Positions 6,572 through 8,490 of a stretch of DNA of 8,490 nucleotides are shown here, in pieces (position 1 is the stretch's first letter; each line of letters opens with the position of its first letter). Under the pieces are notes generated by a model. The model was given only the letters and a program-made list of their open reading frames with translations. It ran no database searches and was not told the DNA's origin. The position numbers were made by a program, and so were the translations under genes. Source of the DNA: Candidatus Gastranaerophilales bacterium (GTDB lineage: Bacteria; Cyanobacteriota; Vampirovibrionia; Gastranaerophilales; Gastranaerophilaceae); assembly GCA_905235825.1 (NCBI GenBank), contig CAJONH010000259.1, forward strand, positions 1-8,490. Direction: 5' to 3'.

Positions 6572-7641
6572 TGAAAAAACTTCTTTGTTTTTTATGTTTT
6601 TTTATTTTTTTATCTCCGTATGTTCAGTCAAAAAAATATCCTGACCCTTTGTATTTAAATTCCGATGTTGTTGATATGGATGACGAAAAACAACAAAAGA
6701 AGAAAAAAAAGAAACCTGAAGATGAAAGAAGTCTGAATGAAAAAACAAGGTCGCTGCTGCATTTACCTCCGCCAAATACGCTGTATTATCATAATATAGA
6801 TAAATCACACACACCGGTAACAATGGAAGACTATTATGAACTTTCAGCGGAAAAACTGCGTAAAGATATTGAAATTCCCGTTCCGCAATTTAATCAGGAC
6901 AGTGAGTTTAATTTCCCCGAACCTCAATTTCGTGTAATCAGCTATAATACTCCGCCCGGACAAAGAAATATAGACTTAACCAAAATAGTATCAGAACATG
7001 CTGTTAGTTCGCCGGCTATTTTATCTCCGGATAAAACAAAAATGGTTTATACAAGAAGTTTTTATTACCCTCAAAATTCACAAACATCTTCCGCTGCATA
7101 TTTAATTCCTGTAAAAGGCAGTTTTCAGGATGCTTATGATATATTATACAAAACAAATATTATAGAGGGTTCACCGGAATCAATATTTACAGTCGGAATG
7201 GATTGGCTTGAAAAAACTAAATTTACGACATTGTATCCTCTTGATTTCTCAAAAGACAGTAATAAACTGGCTTTTAAAGAAAAAATAGGGTCTAATTATG
7301 CTCAAACATGGGTTACAAATATTGTTGTATACAATTTTAAAAATAAAACAGTAAAAAGGTTAACCGCTGTAAGAGAAGCAATAATATATTATTGCAGACA
7401 AAAAAAGAATATTGAATTAAAAGATTATATGTGGGATATTTTCCCCATCGGCTGGGATAAAAATAATCCTGACAGATTGATTGTATATGCTTATGCTTAT
7501 ACAAATGACAGACCTTTATTTTTGGGAACATGGAGTATTGATGCGGATGAAAATCGTTCCGAATTAATCTCTCCAAATTCAACCGATGCAAATATAGACC
7601 TTAACGGCTTTGGTCTTTTGGAAATTAAACTGCAGCATTAA
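6571..7641 (+). CDS. Exported protein, possible partial beta-propeller, unknown function
   Basis: The 356-residue protein has a Sec signal peptide at 1-20 (MKKLL, hydrophobic core, YVQS before Lys21). A charged, probably disordered stretch follows at about 30-60, with six consecutive lysines (43-48), then a Pro- and Tyr-rich region up to about 125. The C-terminal two-thirds has repeats reminiscent of TolB/WD40-like propeller blades: L-S-P-D-K-T-K-M-V-Y-T near 151-161, D-F-S-K-D-S-N-K-L-A-F near 225-235, V-Y-N-F-K-N-K-T-V-K-R-L-T near 253-265, and a last one around L-G-T-W-S-I-D. That is too few clear blades for a whole propeller, so the fold is tentative. It starts within the regulator's stop codon (TAATG), so translation is coupled to the two-component genes. 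It could be a periplasmic output or signal-binding partner. A run of eight A residues (6703-6710) encodes part of the lysine tract. Confidence 0.8.
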   Translation: MKKLLCFLCFFIFLSPYVQSKKYPDPLYLNSDVVDMDDEKQQKKKKKKPEDERSLNEKTRSLLHLPPPNTLYYHNIDKSHTPVTMEDYYELSAEKLRKDIEIPVPQFNQDSEFNFPEPQFRVISYNTPPGQRNIDLTKIVSEHAVSSPAILSPDKTKMVYTRSFYYPQNSQTSSAAYLIPVKGSFQDAYDILYKTNIIEGSPESIFTVGMDWLEKTKFTTLYPLDFSKDSNKLAFKEKIGSNYAQTWVTNIVVYNFKNKTVKRLTAVREAIIYYCRQKKNIELKDYMWDIFPIGWDKNNPDRLIVYAYAYTNDRPLFLGTWSIDADENRSELISPNSTDANIDLNGFGLLEIKLQH

Positions 7642-7676
7642 AATTAATGTATTTTGATATCAGCATTCCTTTTGAA
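7642..7676. other. Convergent gap without a recognisable terminator
   Basis: Only 35 bases separate the stops of the two convergent genes. A weak inverted repeat (7636-7641 with 7644-7649, loop AA) and the 8-base palindrome TGATATCA (7655-7662) are present, but neither has a T-tract after it. Transcripts from both sides probably run into each other or end by another route. Confidence 0.5.
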
Positions 7677-8375
7677 TTACTGTTTTGCAGCTATTTCAAT
7701 ACCTGATGAAATATTTTCCGACGGTATTTTGCTGACTGTCCAATCGCTGAATATTGTTCTGTCTTCAAAAAGTTCTTGCGGATTTACCCTTGTTGTCATT
7801 CTTGATAAAATACCTTTATTCCTGTATTCCCAGCTTTGTGCGTGTTTAAGAGAATATGCGGCAAGTTCACTGCAAATGAATTTATCTTTGTTGTCAATTA
7901 AACAGGAAATAATATCAACAAAGAAATTATGAGTAATTTTGTTAAATTGTTTAATTCCGGGTAATGATTTTCCGAGATGTCCTACAATTTGAGCATATTC
8001 ATAACCGCATCCGATTTTCGATTGTGCAAGCTGTGCAATTTCTTCAGCAGCCTGTTCCGATAGGTTTCTTGGTTTTCTGAAGGATATAATTCTTTTTTCA
8101 TTATCAAAATATTTTGTAAGCGGAGATTCTATAACCTTTCTTGATTCGGCATCTGCTTCAATACAAGTATTTTCCCCCGTAACAATTAAAACATGGCTGA
8201 TACTTATTCCGGAATAATTACAATATTTTGTAACCTTTGCTATTGCTTTAGAAAAAAATGATGAAGGATAATAGCAAAAACCGATAAAGCCTTTTTTATA
8301 ATTGTTCCCGTAAGAAGGCTCTACAGTCATTAAATCATACTTCCCGTCTTTTTCTACAACATATTTCATTGTCAT
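7677..8375 (-). CDS. YiiX-like permuted papain-fold (NlpC/P60 superfamily) hydrolase
   Basis: The 232-residue protein has no signal peptide or membrane segment. The motif order fits the circularly permuted YiiX/YaeF-like branch of the NlpC/P60 papain-fold superfamily, where the catalytic His precedes the Cys. His61 is in ISISHVLIVTGE, Glu73 in CIEAD is the likely third polar residue, and the probable nucleophile Cys168 is in K-F-I-C-S-E-L-A-A-Y. Between them, G-C-G-Y-E-Y-A-Q-I-V-G (122-132) matches the family's Gly-x-x-Tyr-x motif. Members hydrolyse amide or ester bonds in cell-wall or lipid substrates; no substrate can be named here. Without an export signal it may act in the cytoplasm or leave by another route. 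The start at 8375 is chosen over the ATG at 8369 because AAGGAG (8389-8384) is eight bases away. It is convergent with the two-component operon. Confidence 0.8.
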   Translation of the reverse strand: MTMKYVVEKDGKYDLMTVEPSYGNNYKKGFIGFCYYPSSFFSKAIAKVTKYCNYSGISISHVLIVTGENTCIEADAESRKVIESPLTKYFDNEKRIISFRKPRNLSEQAAEEIAQLAQSKIGCGYEYAQIVGHLGKSLPGIKQFNKITHNFFVDIISCLIDNKDKFICSELAAYSLKHAQSWEYRNKGILSRMTTRVNPQELFEDRTIFSDWTVSKIPSENISSGIEIAAKQ

Positions 8376-8383
8376 AGGTAACT

Positions 8384-8389
8384 CTCCTT
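8384..8389 (-). promoter_or_regulatory. Strong Shine-Dalgarno of the YiiX-like gene
   Basis: AAGGAG reads leftwards at 8389-8384, eight bases before the ATG at 8375 and 14 before the in-frame ATG at 8369. This favours the first start. It contrasts with the SD-less secreted-protein genes at 3828 and 4232. Confidence 0.75.
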
Positions 8390-8420
8390 AATTTTTATCA
8401 GTTTAATCTAATCTGGTTTC

Positions 8421-8456
8421 GCACTTGCCGCCGTGTCAACCCCGCCGGCAATGTGC
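8421..8456. repeat. G+C-rich imperfect palindrome at the right edge
   Basis: GCAC (8421-8424) pairs with GTGC (8453-8456), TTGCCG (8425-8430) with CGGCAA (8446-8451), and CG (8432-8433) with CG (8443-8444), leaving a one-base bulge at 8452, one C-C mismatch and a nine-base loop. Bases 8411-8460 are 31/50 G or C in a window that is otherwise about 30% G+C. All three plus-strand frames are open across the palindrome, and one minus-strand frame is open from 8488 to a TAG at 8408-8410, as expected of G+C-rich sequence and not proof of coding. It may be the end of a dispersed extragenic repeat or of an upstream gene beyond the window. A TTGACA reads leftwards at 8439-8434, but no -10 box sits at the right distance. 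Confidence 0.6.
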
Positions 8457-8490
8457 TCACTTTTTAAAGTCGCCACTCTCAAAAATTCAC

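Noticed and set aside
7654..7932. 92-codon plus-strand open frame with a hydrophobic start
   Set aside because: It is antisense to the YiiX-like gene, whose catalytic motifs and strong Shine-Dalgarno make it the real gene.
8434..8439. Perfect TTGACA on the minus strand as a -35 box for the YiiX-like gene
   Set aside because: The hexamer 17 bases downstream is CCAGAT and the nearest usable -10-like box is about 23 bases away. It lies in the palindrome loop and may be coincidental.

Overview
This is an AT-rich window (by eye about 30% G+C) with tightly packed genes. It most likely comes from a diderm bacterium of the cyanobacterial lineage, and I lean towards a gut Gastranaerophilales (Melainabacteria/Vampirovibrionia) genome. 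The evidence is indirect. There is an AsmA-like envelope gene, which implies an outer membrane. The histidine kinase has a cyanobacterium-like H-box context. There are several small secreted proteins of no recognisable family. No rRNA gene or other phylogenetic marker strong enough to settle the assignment is present.

Layout. 1-699 (minus) is the 5' part of an AsmA-like inner-membrane-anchored protein that runs off the left edge. A short AT-rich gap (700-800) appears to hold two back-to-back promoters with overlapping -35 boxes. The RNA-maturation pair rsmE (801-1532) and cca (1525-2931) follows on the plus strand with an 8-base overlap. A 228-base gap downstream holds a long hairpin, a possible small RNA or long 3' UTR, and a strong plus-strand terminator at 3124-3151. 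Two minus-strand genes (3160-3828 and 3870-4232) encode secreted proteins of unknown function; the first looks SH3-like. A divergent gap (4233-4361) leads into a three-gene plus-strand operon: a soluble REC-PAS-histidine kinase (4362-5909), a NarL/LuxR-type response regulator (5897-6571) and an exported, possibly beta-propeller protein (6571-7641). Its coding regions overlap by 13 and 1 bases. A convergent minus-strand gene (7677-8375) encodes a YiiX-like permuted papain-fold (NlpC/P60 superfamily) enzyme. The right edge (about 8411-8460) is a G+C-rich imperfect palindrome very unlike the rest.

How the parts work together. rsmE and cca are housekeeping: 16S rRNA U1498 methylation and tRNA 3'-end CCA synthesis. 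The kinase-regulator-exported protein operon is the best candidate for a lineage-specific system. The kinase has no membrane segment and carries its receiver domain at the N-terminus, so it looks built to integrate a phosphorylation input with a PAS signal and pass it to the co-encoded DNA-binding regulator. The exported third gene could be an output or an accessory of that pathway. I found no insertion sequence, CRISPR array, tRNA or rRNA. The only hint of a mobile or dispersed repeat is the G+C-rich palindrome at the right edge.
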